Shown here: positions 1-11,608 of the stretch, in pieces
How positions within the stretch are numbered: the stretch's first letter is position 1
Layout: each line of letters begins with the position of its first letter
Assembly (NCBI GenBank): GCA_030737875.1
Contig: CM060912.1
Location: 126,200,493 to 126,264,492, forward strand
Direction of reading: 5' to 3'
Source: Allium sativum
Lineage: Eukaryota; Streptophyta; Magnoliopsida; Asparagales; Amaryllidaceae
Length of the DNA stretch: 64,000 nucleotides
Notes under the pieces: generated by a model
Seen by the model: the letters and a program-made list of their open reading frames with translations, nothing else
Told to the model about the DNA's origin: nothing
Databases searched by the model: none
Position numbers and translations under genes: made by a program

Positions 1-342
1 CTGTAAATTCTGATATGATATTCTGTTGGGAATATATACGATAATATTTAATTTTAAAATATTTAATTCAATTTTATTTAAATATATTTATATAATTAAA
101 TGGGTCATCCAGAGCTTTAAAAATAGCCACTTTTACAAACGAAGTCAGAATTTGACGAAACTAATTTTGTTGGATCCGCAATGTCAAATAGTTGTTAGAT
201 TTCCAGTTTCGTGATTTTTAGAGTCATTGTGTGGTCGTACGGATTTTTAGAATGAGAAACGGTCAGTATTTCGACGGTTAAAAATACGTTGTGTGAGCAT
301 ACAGAGTCGGAATTCGACGAAACCAGTTTCGTTGGGATCGTA
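1..342 (+). mobile_element. Left fragment of a long gypsy-type LTR, interrupted by the 343-22392 element
   Basis: AT-rich sequence with two modules of the form TTCGACGAAACCA..TTTCGTTGGGATC (around 155-175 and 310-340). Such modules recur in other LTR-like stretches of this window (55290-55490). The sequence resumes after the inserted chromovirus at 22393: the left side ends ..GGGATCGTA and the right side starts CCGTAATGTCAAAC, matching the module at 171-190. The true 5' end is not resolved; a TGTAA at position 2 is a possible start. With the right part it would make an LTR of about 4.5 kb, similar to the 4.46-kb LTR at 40753. Homology is judged by eye. Confidence 0.55.
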
Positions 343-598
343 TGTAACACCCCGTATGTTGAATAACTAGCTATAATATAAAATAGGGCAGAATTAAATT
401 TAAAAATCTGAATCAGGGGAAACGGGCTATGCCATTGCGTTCGTCTCGAAAAAATACGCGAAATAGAGTCCGAGTTTTCGAAAATCGGAGTCCGTATGAC
501 CCAGATAAGGCCCAAAGAAGTTTTCAGAAATTTAAATTCAGATTTAAAAACAAAATTTTCAATTTTCAGAAGTGGCGGGAAAAATCCCGCCAGACCCA

Positions 599-698
599 GG
601 GGGTCGACCTGGGGAGTCGAACTCCCCACCCAGGTCGACTGGGGAGTCGACCCTAGGGTCGACCTGGGGGTCGACCTCCCTGGTCGAGCCCAGGTAAC
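599..698 (+). repeat. GTCGAC palindrome cluster upstream of the LTR core promoter
   Basis: GC-rich block of five or more GGTCGACC/AGTCGACT units, with small hairpins such as GGGGAGT-CGA-ACTCCCC. The block lies about 110 bp upstream of the TATA box. The equivalent block in the 3' LTR (19647-19735) has a different unit order, so it changes quickly by unit gain, loss or exchange. Confidence 0.75.
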
Positions 699-807
699 CT
701 GGGTGCACCAGCTTGTCTTTTGGGCTGTGTTTTAGTGGCTAGGACGTGATCTGACGGCTCTAATCTAATTTAGGGTTAATCTAATGGCCTAAAACACCTA
801 ACTACTC

Positions 808-815
808 TATAAATA
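808..815 (+). promoter_or_regulatory. TATA box of the outer chromovirus LTR
   Basis: TATAAATA followed by ACACCCTAAG. It is preserved in the 3' LTR at 19855-19862 and, in reverse, in the sister LTRs at 7125-7132 and 14563-14570. Its position in the first third of a 3-kb LTR implies a short U3 and a very long R-U5. Confidence 0.65.
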
Positions 816-1049
816 CACCCTAAGACTACCCTAATTCATACTAAAAATAGATACAATGCCGTCATGCCGTCAAAATGCAACTTGAAGGAGCCTCCATCAA
901 TTTGTAGAAGAAGATAGCATCTCAAATCAATCTCTAATCAACTCTAGCAACTTAATCTTCTTCTTAGGAGTGCTAATCAACAAGTTGTGAGTTTTCTATA
1001 GCCTTAATGACCAATTATTGAAATGATTATGATAGGATATAATGAGGTT

Positions 1050-1690
1050 ATGGCTATGAATGTGGATCAATGCATGTTATGCAAGTTATATGCTATGTGT
1101 TAATGATGTTATGCATGTTATGCAAGTTATATGCTATGTGTTAATGATGATATGCAAGTCATATGCTACATGTTCATGATGTTATGCAAGTTATATGCTA
1201 CATGTTCATGATGTTATGCAAGTTATGCAAGTCATATGCTATGTGTTTGTGATGCTATGCAAGTTATGCAAGTCATATGAGAAACATAGATCCATTATGA
1301 CACCATGATATGCAAGTTTGGTGTATGATTATATGCAAGTTTATATATGATATGTTATGCAAGTTTGGTGTATGATTATATGCAAGTCCATATATGACAT
1401 GTTATGCAAGTTTGGTGTTTGATGATATGCAAGTAACATGTGCAAGTTTACACCTTAGAATGATATGCATACATATGCAAGTTAACCCCTTTGTATGTCA
1501 TACATACATATGCAAGTTTACCCCTTTGTATGACATAAATAACTTATGCAAGTTAACCTCCTTATGACATATGTGATTCATGCAAGTTTGGGTTGATTAT
1601 TTATGCTAGTTGAGTTGATGCTATATGCATGTTGACACCTTTAAACCCATGTTGATGCTAATGCTATGCAAGTTGAACCCATTATATTTA
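1050..1690 (+). repeat. ATGCAAGT interspersed array in the LTR
   Basis: About twenty copies of ATGCAAGT (usually TATGCAAGTT or TATGCAAGTC) spaced about 15-45 bp apart, with TATGCTATGTG/TATGCTACATG companions. The sister LTRs carry the same octamer on the other strand. No coding function; the long frames through it are artefacts of the repeat. Confidence 0.8.
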
Positions 1691-1900
1691 TGATGAATCT
1701 TCCCTTTTATGTCATGTTAGCGAATTACGTGGGGAACGATGGGGTTAATATACATGTTAATGAAATGGTGTGAAGTTGGTATGATTATGCATACCATAAA
1801 GTGATGGACATAATTGAATCAATTATGTACATCGTTAAAATTGGAATTAATTAGGGAAAATTAATTCGGGGGTGATTAATTAGGTGTAATTAATCGACTA

Positions 1901-2130
1901 AGACACGAGGTTGGACCCTTTTGTAGCATAAGACTGCCCGGAACCGACCGGCAAATCCAGCGGCTACAAATGATTGGCCTAATGTGAGAGGTCTTAGGCA
2001 CAAACTATATACGTGACAAGTGTAAAGACACGAGGTTAGACTCGGTTATGGCGTAAGGCTGCCCGGACCCAACCGGCAAATCCAGCTGCCATAAAAGATA
2101 GTCTAATGTGAGAGGTCTTTACAACGGTTA
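1901..2130 (+). repeat. Two-copy direct repeat in the LTR
   Basis: Two imperfect units about 125 bp long. Each contains AGACACGAGGTT.GAC, CTGCCCGGA.CC.ACCGGC, AATCCAGC and CTAATGTGAGAGGTCTT. The same tandem pair is present, inverted, in the sister LTRs (5620-5850 and 13058-13288), so the duplication predates the split of the two families. Confidence 0.75.
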
Positions 2131-3370
2131 CGTTCTTAATCAATTAAGAAACACTTAACCAGATAAGCATGTAGTGGGCATGAGGGTTAAGTGGGTGCCT
2201 TGGGTGGCATGTGGAAATCAAGTTAGTGCCTTGGGTGACATGAGGAAATCTAGTGGGTTGCCTTGGGGGCAATAGAAAATACGATTAGAATACTTAACCA
2301 AGTGGAAACATGTAATTAAACATGATTAAAGGGTTAAGTGGGATACACTAGATAAATTGACAAGCTTAGGTGGTAGCTTGTGGGGGCCCATTTCAACCAG
2401 TAACCCATATGTATCTTATTGGGCTCGACCCATGTCGAGGACGGGACACGCGTACTGGGCTTGATTATAAGAGGCCAAAACGGGTTAGCGGTGGCAACGC
2501 GAGTCCAACGGGTTTCATATGCGTGTGTGGACCTGGGCTGGTAGGTAAGACGTTGTTGCATCGTGTAGGTATAAGCCGTGCACCATTTGTTGTATCGGGT
2601 TGCCACTTTGGGGAGTGATACACCCCATTGTGGGGCCAGCACGGGTATCTACGGTAGGGAGCCGATCGCTTGGGAGTAGTGGGTACACCTGGTGGAGATA
2701 GGGGCAGACGGCACCTATGTAGTCAGCTAGGGGTACACGAAACTACTGGGTAAATTCTCTAAGTCCTTGGGTGGGATCAACCTTTAAGTAGGAATGACTG
2801 GTGTGGTGCAGTTAGTAATTATCCTTGGGTGGGTAGATGCGCCTTTACCGTTATCCTAGTTCCCTTATGTCTAGTTGGCTACTTAGTGTAGTCATTTATC
2901 CCCAGTCATCCTGTACCAAGTTTATATCATACCCTAATTACTTTAATGATTGTGTTGTTAAAGTTATAGGGCTCACTCAGACTTATGTCTGACCCCGTTG
3001 TTTTTATCTTTTTCCCCCTCAGGTCCTCAGGTTGGGCCTAGCACTAGTGGGCTTTGATCAGATTTCTTTATCTATCTTCTGGAGCTTGGACCGTGATGTA
3101 AAGCCCAGCTTATCTTTTCCTTTATGGCTATTGTTTATGTAGTGGGATTATGTACTCATGTTTTTATCAGGATGGATATTTAGTACTTGACTCTTTATGG
3201 TGTTGTAACTAAACATGTTTACCTTCTGCTGCAATGAAATGATGTTTTAGAATTTCAAGTATTTATATCTGTCTTGTGTAATTTTTCTGTTCTATATTCA
3301 CTTAAAATGCTCCACCGAAGTTAAGGCATTCCCTTAGTGAGTGACCTTAGCGGGTGTGGGGTGTTACACG

Positions 3371-3382
3371 TGGTATCAGAGC
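3371..3382 (+). promoter_or_regulatory. Primer binding site, initiator-Met tRNA
   Basis: TGGTATCAGAGC, two bases after the LTR end at 3368. This is the plant initiator-methionine tRNA 3'-end complement used by most Ty3/gypsy chromoviruses for minus-strand DNA priming. Confidence 0.9.
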
Positions 3383-3563
3383 GAAGGTTACCGGAACAGA
3401 TAAAATTTTTAGAAAACTATTTTTCTAAAAACATTTTTGGAAGAAATATTTTCAAAAACATGTCTTTAAAGAGAAAAGTTTTTGATAGAAAAGCATAATC
3501 CCTAATTGCCATATCTTTATCTTTCGAATTCTCCGTTTTGAATCTTTCCTTTTTCGTTTCAGC

Positions 3564-4170
3564 ATGGCTGAAGATCTTAACTTTCCGGAGGGTGTGACAA
3601 TATCAGTATGGTTAGGAGATTGATGGAGGCTAGGGCCGCCACTGCGGGTCCAGCAAATGTCCCTCCACCAACCGTAGCACCCGATCTTCCTCCTCCCCCT
3701 CCTCCTCGTACGGGTACTTTTGCTAAGACTTGCAAGGAATTTAAAGCTATGGGAGGGAAACCTTTTCAAGGATCAGAAACTTTTGTGGAGGCTAGAGATT
3801 GGCTTAAGGAGGTGGAAGAGTTGATAGACATCTTTGAGATGGAAGAAGGAAAGAAAGTCAAGTTAGCTGCTTGGTTAATGAAGGGAGAGGCCTCATTCTG
3901 GTGGGAGGTCACTAATGGAGAACGCCCCGTTGACTCTTGGGCGGATTTCAGGCAAAGATTGGTGGCAAAGTTTCTCTCAAGGGCGGAGGAAAATTTGTAT
4001 ATGGAAAGGTTCTTGACTCTAAAGCAAGGAAATCTCTCGGTGAAGGAATATGTCAACAAGTTTAATCAATTGGCAAGGTTTGGCATAGACATGGTGAATA
4101 CACCGGAGAGGAAGGCTTTGAGGTTCGTTAAAGGCTTGAATGAACCGATGCATGGATTGGCTATGACTTA
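3564..4170 (+). pseudogene. gag: gag, N-terminal part, cut by the nested element
   Basis: Capsid region of a plant gypsy Gag. An ATG at 3564 opens a short frame (starting MAEDLNFPEGV) that stops after 19 codons. The main frame starts at the ATG at 3608, so either the second ATG is used or there is a small frame lesion between them. From 3608 come a Pro-rich stretch (PPPTVAP..PPPPPP) and then the retrotransposon-gag core (FQGSETFVEARDWL, LAAWLMKGEASFWW, FLSRAEENLYMERFLTLKQG, EYVNKFNQLARFG). At 4170 the frame is interrupted by the nested LTR element. The frame is recovered at 15052, after the duplicated ACTTA, so apart from the insertion this part is not otherwise broken. Confidence 0.88.
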
Positions 4171-6359
4171 TGTAACACCCCACGTCCGCTAAGGTCACTC
4201 ATACCAGGGGAATGCCTTAGTTTCGGTGAAGTATTTTAAGTGAATATAGAACAGTAAACTTACAGCAAGACAGATATAGGTAATACTTGAAAATTTAAAT
4301 CATCATTTCATTGCAACGGAAAGTAATACATGTTTGGTTACATCACAAAACCATAAACCAGAGTCAAGTACATAATATCCATCTTGATAAAATAGAAGTA
4401 CATAATCCCACTACATAACTAATAGCCATAAAAGGAAAGATAAGCTCGGCTTCACTTCAGAGGTCCAAGCTCCATAGGATAGATACAGCAATCAGATCAA
4501 AGCCCACTAGCACCAGGCCCACCCTAATAACCTGGGGTTGGGGGAAAAAGATAAAAACAACGGGGTCAGACATAAGTCTGAGTGAGTCCTATAACCCTAA
4601 TAATACAATCATTAAAATAACCAGAGAAGACATAAGTTGATATACGGTAACGACTGGGGATGAATGGCTACACTAAACAGCTTGGTAAACTTAGGATAAA
4701 CTAAGATCACCGTAAAGACGCATTTATCCACCCAAGGATAATTACTAGATTACACCGCCCCAGACTTATCCACCCAAGAGTAATTCCTACACTGCACCAC
4801 ACCAGTTCTACCTACCCAAGATTAGTTCCTACTTAAAGGTTGATCCCACTAAATGTACTTAGTAATTTTTAGCCAGTAGTTTCTTTTACCCCTACATAGG
4901 TGCCGTCTGCCCCTATCTTTACTAGGTGTACCCACTACTCCCAAGCGATCGGCTCCCTAACGTAGATACCCGTGCTGGTCCCACAATGGGGTGTATCATT
5001 TCCCCAAAGTGGCAACCTGATAGTATCAACTGTGCACGGCTTTATACCTACACGATGCAACAACGATTTACTAACCAGCCCGGGTCCACACACGCACATG
5101 AAACCCGTTGGTCCTACGTTGCCACCGCTAACCCGTTTTTGGCCTCTTATAGTCAAGCCCAATATGCGTGTCCCGTCACTCGACTGAGGTCGAGCCCACA
5201 AATATACGTTTGGGATATTGGTTGAGATGGGCCCCCACAAGCTACCACTTAAGCTTGTTATTTTGTCTAGTGTATCCCACTTAACCCCTTTAACCATGTT
5301 CACTTACATGTTATAAATACTTTGGTTAAGTCATTAATCATATTTTAATTACCTTTCAAGGCACCCACTAGATTTCCACATGTCACCCAAGGCACTTACT
5401 TAACCCTTTAATCATGTTTAATTCCATGTTCCACTTTGGTTAAGTATTCTAATCGTATTTTCTATTGCTACCCAAGGCAACCCACTAGTTTCCTCATGCC
5501 ACCCAAGGCACCCACACTAGTTACTACGTGCCACCCAAGGTACCCACTTAACCCTCATGTTCCACTACATGCTAATGTGGTTAAGTGTTTCTTAATTAAT
5601 TAATTAAGATCGTAACCTTTGTAAAGACCTCTCACATTAGACTGTCTTTTATGACCGCTGGTTAAGCCGGTTGGGTCCGGGCAGCCTTATGTCATAACCG
5701 AGTCTAACCTCGTGTCTTTACATTAATCACGTATTTAGTTTGTGCCTAAGACCTCTCACATTGGGCTAACATTTGTAGCAACTGGTTAAGCCGGTTGGGT
5801 CCGGGCAGTTTTACGCTACAACTGAGTCCAACCTCGTGTCTTAGTCAATTAATTACACCTAATTAATCACCCTCATAATTTAAATTAATTATTCCTAATT
5901 AATATTAAGCTTTTCATAACATGGGTAGACCTAACTCAATAGGTAAATTCCCATGGGGTAGACCTAACTCAATAGGTAAATTCCCAACACATAGTATGGG
6001 TACACCTAACTTAATAGGCAAATTCCCATACTATGTTCCTTTATTTTATGTTATGCATAATTATATTAATTTCACACCATCTTATTAACTTATGCATTTA
6101 ATTAACCCCATCGTTCCCACGTAATTTCGTTCTCATGACATAATACATATAAAAGGTGTCAACTTGCATATGAATGAACATGTTTCAAAGGTGCCATCTT
6201 GCATATTAACAAGCACATAACTTGCATATGAACTTGCATAATATGTCACATAACTTGCATATAATCTTGTATAACATGTCACATAACTTGCATATAATAT
6301 GACACATAACTTACATATTCACTTGCATAATATACTTGCATATTAACCCATAGACTTGC

Positions 6360-6700
6360 ATAATGTGTCATCATGAACTTGCATATTAACAAACATGTAA
6401 CTTGCATAGCATATCTTGCATATTAACATACATGTAACTTGCATATTAACAAACATGTAACTTGCATAGCATATCGTGCATATTAACATACATGTAACTT
6501 GCATATTAACAAACATGTAACTTACATAGCATATCTTGCATATTAACATACATGTAACTTGCATATTAACAAACATGTAACTTGCATAGCATATCTTGCA
6601 TATTAACATACATGTAACTTGCATATTAACAAACATGTAACTTGCATAGCATATCTTGCATATTAACATACATGTAACTTGCATAGCATATCACCATAAA
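6360..6700 (-). repeat. 60-bp tandem array (ATGCAAGT units) in the nested LTR
   Basis: About five nearly identical 60-bp units, read on the plus strand as ACTTGCATATTAACAAACAT, then GTAACTTGCATAGCATATC and a TTGCATATTAACATACAT segment. Each unit holds three to four ACTTGCAT (reverse of ATGCAAGT). The partner LTR has the same array at about 13798-14138. The apparent 113-residue protein across it only reflects a unit length divisible by three. Confidence 0.85.
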
Positions 6701-7297
6701 CTTGCATAACATGCATATGATCACATAGCCCACAACTTGCATATTTAGCATCATGCAAACATAACATACATCATATTAAACTTGCATAAACTTACATACT
6801 CAACATGCATAAACATAAGATTAATGCTAACATCATATCATATGATTCAAGACTCATTAATCCACATACAAAACCATAAATCCCATCACATCTCATCTAC
6901 TTAGTTTAACAAAAGATCATCAAAGTGATAGAAACTCACTACTAGCAAATTTGCACTCCAAATGAAGAAGATTATGATGCTTAGAATGGATTAGAAGTTG
7001 ATTAGAGAGGTTGATTAACTTGCTTTCCTCTTCATTGATTTGTGGAGGCCATGATCAAGTTTCATTTTGCCATAGTTTAGTTACAAGATCTAATTATGAA
7101 TGAATTAGGGTAGGGTTGGGGTCTTATTTATAGGATTAGGGAGTGTTTTAGGCCCTTGGATTAACCCTAGATTAGATTAGGACCCTTAGATTTCGGAAAT
7201 CTCTAGAAACCAGCCCTAAGACCAAGCCCAAACCCCAAACTGGTGCACCCAACCACAGAACTCTCTAGAAACTGTGCAGGTTTCTTGGCTCGGCACG

Positions 7298-7394
7298 GGC
7301 GCACTTCACAAGTGCGCCAGTGTATCTTTGTACTGGCGCACTTCACAAGTGCGCCAGTGCATTTTTGTTCTGGCGCACTTCACAAGTGCGCCAG
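7298..7394 (-). repeat. Three tandem perfect hairpins upstream of the LTR promoter
   Basis: Three units about 33 bp long, each with arms CTGGCGCACTT / AAGTGCGCCAG around the loop CAC (the first has a shorter arm), separated by TG(T/C)ATTTTTGTT-like spacers. In element orientation they lie about 165 bp upstream of the TATA box, the same position as the GTCGAC cluster of the outer family. A copy lies at 14736-14832. Confidence 0.85.
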
Positions 7395-7608
7395 TGCATT
7401 TCTGGCATGTTTCTGGTTTTTCTGCCTAACTTCGTTCGTCCATATCTCTTTCATACGGTACCCGTTTTACGCAAACTCGGACTCTATTTCGCGTATTTTT
7501 TCCGAGACGAACGCAATGACGCAGCCCTTTTCCCTTAATTCCCACATCTGGGATTAGTTATTCTTTAATTTGTGAATTTTAGCATTAACCGAAATTCGGG
7601 GTGTTACA

Positions 7609-7626
7609 TTCTCCCCTCCTTAAAGG
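7609..7626 (-). promoter_or_regulatory. Polypurine tract of the nested chromovirus
   Basis: Reverse complement of CCTTTAAGGAGGGGAGAA directly next to the 3' LTR; plus-strand primer site. It is followed (reading minus) by the conserved GATTTCGGGGACGAAATC motif also present before the outer 3' LTR at 19351-19375. Confidence 0.85.
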
Positions 7627-8165
7627 ATTTCGTCCCCGAAATCTCTAAGCTAAGGAGAATGCATATCCTACCATCCAAACAACCATCTACTCAATCCATC
7701 AAACACGAGCATCCATTGTCCTTAAACAATTTCTAATGATGTATGAGCATATGCGAAAAGTGTGTGTATATGTTCCCTATCTAATGTACGAACATATGCA
7801 AACCATGATAGTGCCATGCATCCAATATGTATGCGAGATAACCCTATCGACACATACAGTATCTATATGAGTGCACAATCATTCACCAAAATGCATCATC
7901 CATATGATAACACAATCATTATACATCCATAAATATAGCTAACTACACACAATTTTATGCAATATGCAATATGAAGTGATTGAGCCGATCTAGTGCCTAG
8001 AGTGTGTATATATGCAACCACCAGCAAACACTTGCATCCATCAACCATAACATGTCTCAAACACATGTTTCAACCATAGGTTTTCCCTATCTAAAGGTCA
8101 AACAGCACTAATCGAGAGGGCATACTAAAGATAAGGTAAGTACTAGGCAGGCGATAAAGGAGAAG

Positions 8166-8700
8166 TTAAAAGACATACTCTCCAAAAAGAAATGGATACA
8201 AAGAACACATCTTCGCTTCCGTCTCCCAAGTAGCATTTCTTTCGTCATCTCCCCATTGCACTCTAGCTAGCTGAACTTCTCTGTTCCCCAACTTCCTAGT
8301 CTCTGACCCAATGATGCGAGTAGGAGCTCGTCGAATCGTCTCATCGCGCTCTAACTCTGCTTCTTTAAGCAAACTCGGCTCTACCACCTCAGCGGTCTCA
8401 TGTAAGCACTTCCTCAAATGGGACACATGAAATACATCACGTATACTACTAAGTCTGTCAGGCAACTCCACTCTATATGCCCTCCGTCCAATTCTTTCCT
8501 TAATGGGAAATGGCCCTACAAACCTTGGTACTCACTTCCTAACAGATCCAAAGTGAACCACATTCCGTAACGGAGATACCTTGATAAAACCATGTCCCCA
8601 ACTTCAAACTCAAGATCCGTCCTTCTCTTGTCCGCATAAGATTTTTGCCTATCCTGTGCTGCTTTCATCCTTCTTTGAATCAAGTCAATCTTCTCTGAAG
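8166..8700 (-). pseudogene. Integrase C-terminus and chromodomain remnant (nested element)
   Basis: The frame at 8166-8471 encodes the end of integrase (ELPDRLSSIRDVFHVSHLRK) and a chromodomain-like C-terminus (ARVQWGDDERNATWETEAKM) closely matching 18500-18790 of the outer element. A frame change near 8470-8530 separates it from the preceding GPF/Y-like region. In the lineage the chromodomain targets integration to marked chromatin; here it is broken. Confidence 0.8.
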
Positions 8701-9307
8701 ACTCTCTAATCTCATCGGCCCAACCAAGATCTTACCCGTAGATTCCCACCAACATGTAGGTGATCAACAAGGCCTTCCATAAAGAGCTTCGAAAGGAGCC
8801 ATACCAATACGGGACTGAAAGCTGCTATTATATGCGAACTCTACCAATAGAAGATGCTCTTCCCATGTACCTCCAAAATCCAAAATACATAACCTCAAAA
8901 GATATTCTAAGATACGGTTCACCCTCTCGGTCTGGCCGTCCGTCTGAGGATGATATGCGGTACTCAAACACAACTGAGTCCCCACTGCTTCTTGCAAACT
9001 TCTCCAGAACTCACTAGTGAAGATAGGATCTCGATCACTCACTATGCTAGAGGGTACCCCATGCAATCGAATAATCTCCCGAATGTAAACTGAAGCTAGC
9101 CATGGAGCAGTTCTCTTACTCTCCACGGGTATAAAAATGGGCGCTCCTAGTGAGTCTGTCTACTACCACCCAAATTCCTGTATTACCCTTCCTCGATCTT
9201 GGTAATCCATCGAGACACTATCCTACTTCCTTAGCGGAACCTCCAATGGATGAAGCAACCCACCGGGTTTCTTCTGCTCCGCTTTCATTTGCTAGCACAC
9301 CAAGCAT
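8701..9307 (-). pseudogene. Integrase catalytic core remnant (nested element)
   Basis: The frame at 8764-9126 has WLASVYIREIIRLHGVPSSI, VSDRDPIFTSEFW and HPQTDGQTERVNRILEYLL, i.e. the second Asp and the Glu of the DDE triad. The upstream part that should hold the first Asp is out of frame. The CLVCQQ of the outer copy reads CLVC followed by TAG here (near 9290), and the FWAGMKKD region reads FWGRYEERRGRV because of an inserted base. Confidence 0.82.
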
Positions 9308-9679
9308 CTAGCGACATACTCGGCCACGTCTTTCTTCATACCGGCCCCAAAAGGAAACTCGCTTCATGTCTTGGTACATCTTGTCCCTATCAGGATTAAT
9401 GGTCATCCTTGACCGATGTGCACCATCAAGTATAGCCTTCCTCAAACCCCTGCCTTCCGGTACTCCAAGTCTACCGTCTCTACGCAACCACCCCTTTCCA
9501 TCTAGGGTGTACCTACTCAAATGGCTGGACGACTCCCCCCTTATGAGCTTCCCCACCAACTCAACCAACTGTGGGTCGTCCCTCTGCGCTTCTCCAATCC
9601 GCCCCAAAAGAGTAGGTCTAACCTCCAAAGAGGCTAGCAAACCGGGTACAAAGTCAACGGAAGGTCTAAAGTCAAACAT
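9308..9679 (-). pseudogene. RNase H end and integrase zinc-binding start (nested element)
   Basis: Open frame with [40 protein letters not shown], then DGAHRSRMTINPDRDKMYQDM, the His-containing start of the HHCC integrase domain, before it runs out of frame. It has six Gs at the equivalent of 17421-17425 where the outer copy has five, showing that the outer copy lost a base. Confidence 0.8.
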
Positions 9680-10571
9680 AGGAATAAACTCTAAACTCTA
9701 TAGTTCAACGAACAATGATCTCAAGGACAACCTTTTTTTCTTCTTAAAGCGTCTGCTACCGTGTTTCCCTTGTTAGGGGTATACGCTATCTCAAACTCAT
9801 AAGATGCTAAAAATCCTATCCAAAATCGTCACAACTATCCATCTCTCACGCAGACCACCCTAGTCGAATTCGACATCCCCCAAATGCAAGCCCCAAAGGC
9901 CGAAACCAATATCAGACAAACACCCAAGGGATATCTCCTTCGAGTTCAGGCGACCTACGTGAGATGATACTAAAATAAAATAATAATAATGGCTAAACAA
10001 TTAAGCCTTTGACCAACTTTGGATGTCCTCGCCAGTCTCGCTCCAAAACCACTGTTCTTCCCATAACTGGCTTTGCTCACCCTATTGAGCACATACGAAA
10101 ACTTATTATGCTCCTTGAAAAGACCTAGATGTCATTTACAAACTTATTTAGGTACTCCCTGAACACCCTCCTCATCGAACCAATATGCGGGGCGTTCGTC
10201 AAACCAAATGGCATCACTTAGCCACTCCTAAAATCTATCTGGAGTCCTAAGGCAGTCTTCTCTATACTATCCTCAGTCACTGTCAACTGACGAAACCTCG
10301 TGGCTAAGTCCAACTGCGCAAATACTGAGGCGCCAACTAACTGATCAAAGAGATCATCAATCCTCGGCAATGGGTGTCGATTCTTCTTTGTGAGTTTATT
10401 CAGTTTTCTTTAACTTACACAAAGTCTGAGGGACCCATCCACCTTCGCGGCAAAAACTACTGGAGCACCCAACCACCTACTTGCTTACCGAGTTCCCTCC
10501 TCTCACGAGGAGCCTTGTGGCACACTGGCCAAGATACTGGTTTGGCATTATTTACCAGATATATTCGGAAG
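9680..10571 (-). pseudogene. Reverse transcriptase/RNase H remnant, deleted and rearranged (nested element)
   Basis: Recognisable stretches at nucleotide level match the RT of the outer element (for example ATTGCCGAGGATTGATGATC and TTTGCCGCGAAGGTGG on the minus strand, 10350-10460). No frame over 100 codons survives and the YVDD-type active site and most of RNase H are absent. This is the largest pol loss in the nested element. Confidence 0.65.
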
Positions 10572-11072
10572 TCAATCTCCCGCTCCGGAGGTAAGCCCTT
10601 CACCTCCTTCAAACACATCCGAGTATTCCCGGACCACTCTAACAGATCGCAAACTCTCGACCGACGTGTCAAGCGATTCTAGGTAACTTAGCAAAACAGA
10701 TTCCATGGGATTACAAGAGATCTCGAGAGTATTACCCAAGCGGGTCATAAGCCTGACAACTCTCCCCTCAAAATCAGGAACGGCACCCCTACTGGATAAC
10801 CAGTCTATGCCCAAAACTAACCCATAGCCCGTGAAGCCCAAAAAGCATCACATCTAAACTCAACGCTAAGTATAGCAACTTTCAAACCCAAACACATCAT
10901 GGAGCCCAATTGGGTTTGAAACAACTAAGGGATCATCTACCAAACTGGTGTCTAAGTGCAGTGACTCAACTAACAATGATGAGATAAACGAACTCGATAC
11001 ATCAGAATCAAATAAAGTTTGGATCGGATAACAAAGAAATCCAAATTCCAACCTAGACGGTCTTATCCCCAT
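10572..11072 (-). pseudogene. Aspartic protease remnant (nested element)
   Basis: Two overlapping short frames: 10866-11072 with YPIQTLFDSDVSSSFISSLL (the outer copy has LFDSGAS; the Gly of DSG is Asp and the Ala is Val here) and 10572-10841 with GLVLGIDWLSSRGAVPDFEGR. The catalytic motif is damaged and the frames are not joined. Confidence 0.78.
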
Positions 11073-11594
11073 CCGGCATCCTAGTCGTGAGGAAATACAA
11101 CTATCCTCCAGAAGATTCCATACCTTGCCCTTGCTTCTTTGGACGATCCTAATAAGGTGTCCTATTCCTCCCCAAAAGGATAACTACTAGCCTTCTCCTT
11201 CCCATTCTCCACTCGTAACCTCCCATCAATGAGGTTTTGTCCTTCATTAACCAAACAACTATTAGAGCCTTCCTCCCATCGTCCATCCAATAAGTACTTA
11301 CAAGTTCTCCTCCTTCTTGAACCAACTTCTAAACTGATTTACGTCTAATTCCCTTGAAGCGGTTTTCCATTCTTATCTATCTTAGAAAGATCATCTACAC
11401 ACGGAGGGGAAACTCAAAACGAGAGAGAAAGAGATTCAAACGGAGAATTCGAAAGATAAAGATATGGCTATCGGGGATTATGCTTTTCTCTCAAAAACTT
11501 TTCTCTTAAAAGACATGTTTTTGAAAATATTCCTTCAAAAATTTTCTTAGAAAAATAGTTTTTCTAAAAAATTTATCTGTTTTGGTAACCTTAA
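11073..11594 (-). pseudogene. Leader plus gag remnant (nested element)
   Basis: On the minus strand the first 150 bp after the primer site are a good match to the outer leader (3383-3540). Gag is then compressed into about 300 bp of out-of-frame scraps, such as a GATGGGAGGTTACGAGTGGAG stretch that resembles 3895-3915. No zinc knuckle is left. Gag function must have come from elsewhere when this copy moved. Confidence 0.65.
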
Positions 11595-11606
11595 GCTCTG
11601 ATACCA
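11595..11606 (-). promoter_or_regulatory. Primer binding site of the nested element
   Basis: GCTCTGATACCA on the plus strand, i.e. TGGTATCAGAGC on the minus strand, two bases from the LTR border at 11609. Same initiator-Met tRNA as the outer element. Confidence 0.9.
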
Positions 11607-11608
11607 CG

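Larger units (their letters stand above)
343..3368 (+). repeat. 5' LTR of the outer chromovirus
   Basis: Starts TGTAACACCCCGTATG and ends GGGTGTGGGGTGTTACA. It matches 19391-22392 along its length. The two copies (3026 and 3002 bp) differ by scattered substitutions and by gain or loss of repeat units in the GTCGAC cluster, the ATGCAAGT array and a CCTTGGGTG..CATG repeat near 2190-2270. This makes the element clearly older than the nested one. The last 60 bp closely resemble the corresponding end of the nested element's LTR. Confidence 0.95.
4171..7608 (-). repeat. 3' LTR of the nested chromovirus (left copy)
   Basis: On the plus strand it begins TGTAACACCCCACGTCC and ends CGGGGTGTTACA. It is co-linear with 11609-15046 at a constant offset of 7438. 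Differences seen by eye lie near 4317, 4526, 4674, 4792, 5008, 5382, 6531 and 7156. It holds the 60-bp ATGCAAGT array, the triple hairpin and an inverted TATA box (7125-7132). Confidence 0.95.

Noticed and set aside
6343..6684. 113-residue Cys/Met-rich repeat protein on the minus strand (also 13781-14122)
   Set aside because: It is the 60-bp LTR tandem array read in a frame; unit length is a multiple of three so it stays open. It is in both LTRs and has no gene context.
6360..6700. CRISPR-like array
   Set aside because: Regular repeats, but no unique spacers, no cas genes, and the array lies inside a plant LTR; simple tandem repeat.
8760..9017. Plus-strand proteins in 8760-11100
   Set aside because: Antisense shadows of the minus-strand integrase and protease fragments of the nested element.
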